DNA of 6,422 bases, from the NCBI GenBank assembly GCA_943912755.1, contig CALTWF010000170.1, positions 1 to 6,422 of the forward strand, given 5' to 3'. Positions 5,856-6,422 of the stretch are shown here, piece by piece. The notes beneath the pieces are model-generated. The model did no database searches. It was given only the letters and a program-made list of their open reading frames with translations, and had not been told where the DNA came from. This DNA is from an uncultured Pseudomonas sp. GTDB taxonomy: Bacteria > Pseudomonadota > Gammaproteobacteria > Pseudomonadales > Pseudomonadaceae. The first letter of the stretch is position 1. Each line of letters begins with the position of its first letter. The position numbers and the translations under genes were made by a program.

Positions 5856-5983
5856 GCCGCCGCCCCGTTTTTTGTGGCATGGATAGTGTGTCTGTCATCT
5901 TCTTGTGCCAGACGAACGAGGAGCTTGCGCAGAGTTTGCCAGTGGCCTTGACCCGAATACCCCACAGCATTGCGCCAGGATCT

Positions 5984-6422
5984 ATGAGACTTTCGTCCCT
6001 TCTATTGTTGCTCGGCCTCTGTTGCCTGCCCTTCATGGCCCAGGCGACCGGCAAGACCGTCTACGGCCTGAACGAATACGCCCGGCTCGGCGACCTCGGC
6101 CTGGAAGTCGCCGCCAAGCTCGATACCGGCGCCAAGACCGCCTCCCTCAGTGCCCGCGACATCAAGCGCTTCAAGCGCAACGGCGAGTCGTGGGTACGCT
6201 TCTACCTGGCCATCGACACCGCCCACAGCCACCCGATCGAACGCCCGCTGGCACGCGTCAGCAAGATCAAGCGCCGCTCCGGCGACTACGACCCGGAGGA
6301 AGGCAAGGCCTACACCGCCCGCCCGGTGATCGCCCTGAACATCTGCATGGGCACCGCCCTGCGCGAAATCGAAGTGAACCTGACCGACCGCAGCGCCTTC
6401 CAGTACCCGCTGCTGATCGGCT
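5984..6422 (+). CDS. Retropepsin-like 'ATP-dependent zinc protease' family protein (COG4067/RimB-like), 5' part
   Basis: 146 codons are visible, then the window ends inside the gene. Residues 1-21 form a signal peptide: MR, a hydrophobic run of leucines, and a likely signal-peptidase I site after AQA, so export to the periplasm is expected. The mature part has YGLNEYARLGDLGLEVAAK then LDTGAKTASLSA with Asp47-Thr48-Gly49, the Asp-Thr-Gly motif of this aspartic-protease-like family often annotated 'ATP-dependent zinc protease' or RimK-associated. RPVIALNICMG and the final YPLLIG also fit the family. In pseudomonads related genes often sit beside a transglutaminase-like gene and an alpha-L-glutamate ligase-like gene; none is visible here. 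The enzymatic role is poorly defined. The start at 5984 is chosen for the signal peptide; its AGGA (5977-5980) is only 3 nt away. In-frame GTG 5942 and ATG 5879 are alternatives. Confidence 0.85.
   Translation, partial: MRLSSLLLLLGLCCLPFMAQATGKTVYGLNEYARLGDLGLEVAAKLDTGAKTASLSARDIKRFKRNGESWVRFYLAIDTAHSHPIERPLARVSKIKRRSGDYDPEEGKAYTARPVIALNICMGTALREIEVNLTDRSAFQYPLLIG

Noticed and set aside
5856..5873. GC-rich stretch followed by six T residues as a rho-independent terminator on the plus strand
   Set aside because: No stable hairpin directly precedes the T-run, and no plus-strand gene ends upstream of it.
5815..6232. Minus-strand frames of 76-79 codons opposite the protease-like gene and its leader
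   Set aside because: The plus strand carries a signal peptide and the LDTGAKT motif in a continuous frame. The opposite frames have no motif, and the 5815-6054 one runs across both non-coding and coding sequence.

Overview
The window holds most of a methylcitrate-cycle (propionate catabolism) operon from a Pseudomonas-type genome, transcribed on the minus strand, followed by the start of an unrelated plus-strand gene. A Pseudomonas of the putida/fluorescens kind is suggested by four things: the order GntR regulator - prpB - prpC - acnD - (prpF); use of AcnD/PrpF rather than only PrpD; high GC; and REP elements of the TGTGGGAGC...GCGAT type found in pseudomonads. The species cannot be fixed from sequence reading alone.

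Layout in transcription order of the operon (right to left): the intergenic region at about 5693-5983 carries a sigma70-like promoter flanked by two copies of a TGTCGACA palindrome, which look like operators for the GntR/FCD regulator (prpR, 5692-4982). The regulator's stop codon overlaps the prpB start as ATGA. prpB (2-methylisocitrate lyase, 4985-4095) is followed after 61 nt by prpC (2-methylcitrate synthase, 4033-2906). A 192-nt gap containing an inverted REP pair precedes acnD (Fe-S 2-methylcitrate dehydratase, 2713-128). A 118-nt gap containing a second REP pair, with different stem bases, separates acnD from what appear to be the first three codons of prpF at the window edge (9-1).

Together the enzymes convert propionyl-CoA plus oxaloacetate to 2-methylcitrate (PrpC), then to 2-methylaconitate (AcnD, with PrpF as isomerase). 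A hydratase that is not in the window (normally an aconitase) makes 2-methylisocitrate, which PrpB cleaves to pyruvate and succinate. Because the regulator is the first gene, the operon is probably autoregulated.

On the plus strand, a gene starting at 5984 encodes a secreted or periplasmic retropepsin-like 'ATP-dependent zinc protease' family protein (LDTGAKT motif). It is cut by the right edge. No stretch over 300 nt lacks a gene. I found no tRNA, rRNA, IS transposase or CRISPR. The window does not contain an obviously new system. The most interesting points are the operator architecture, the two covarying REP pairs filling consecutive operon gaps, and a possible coupling leader peptide in front of acnD.
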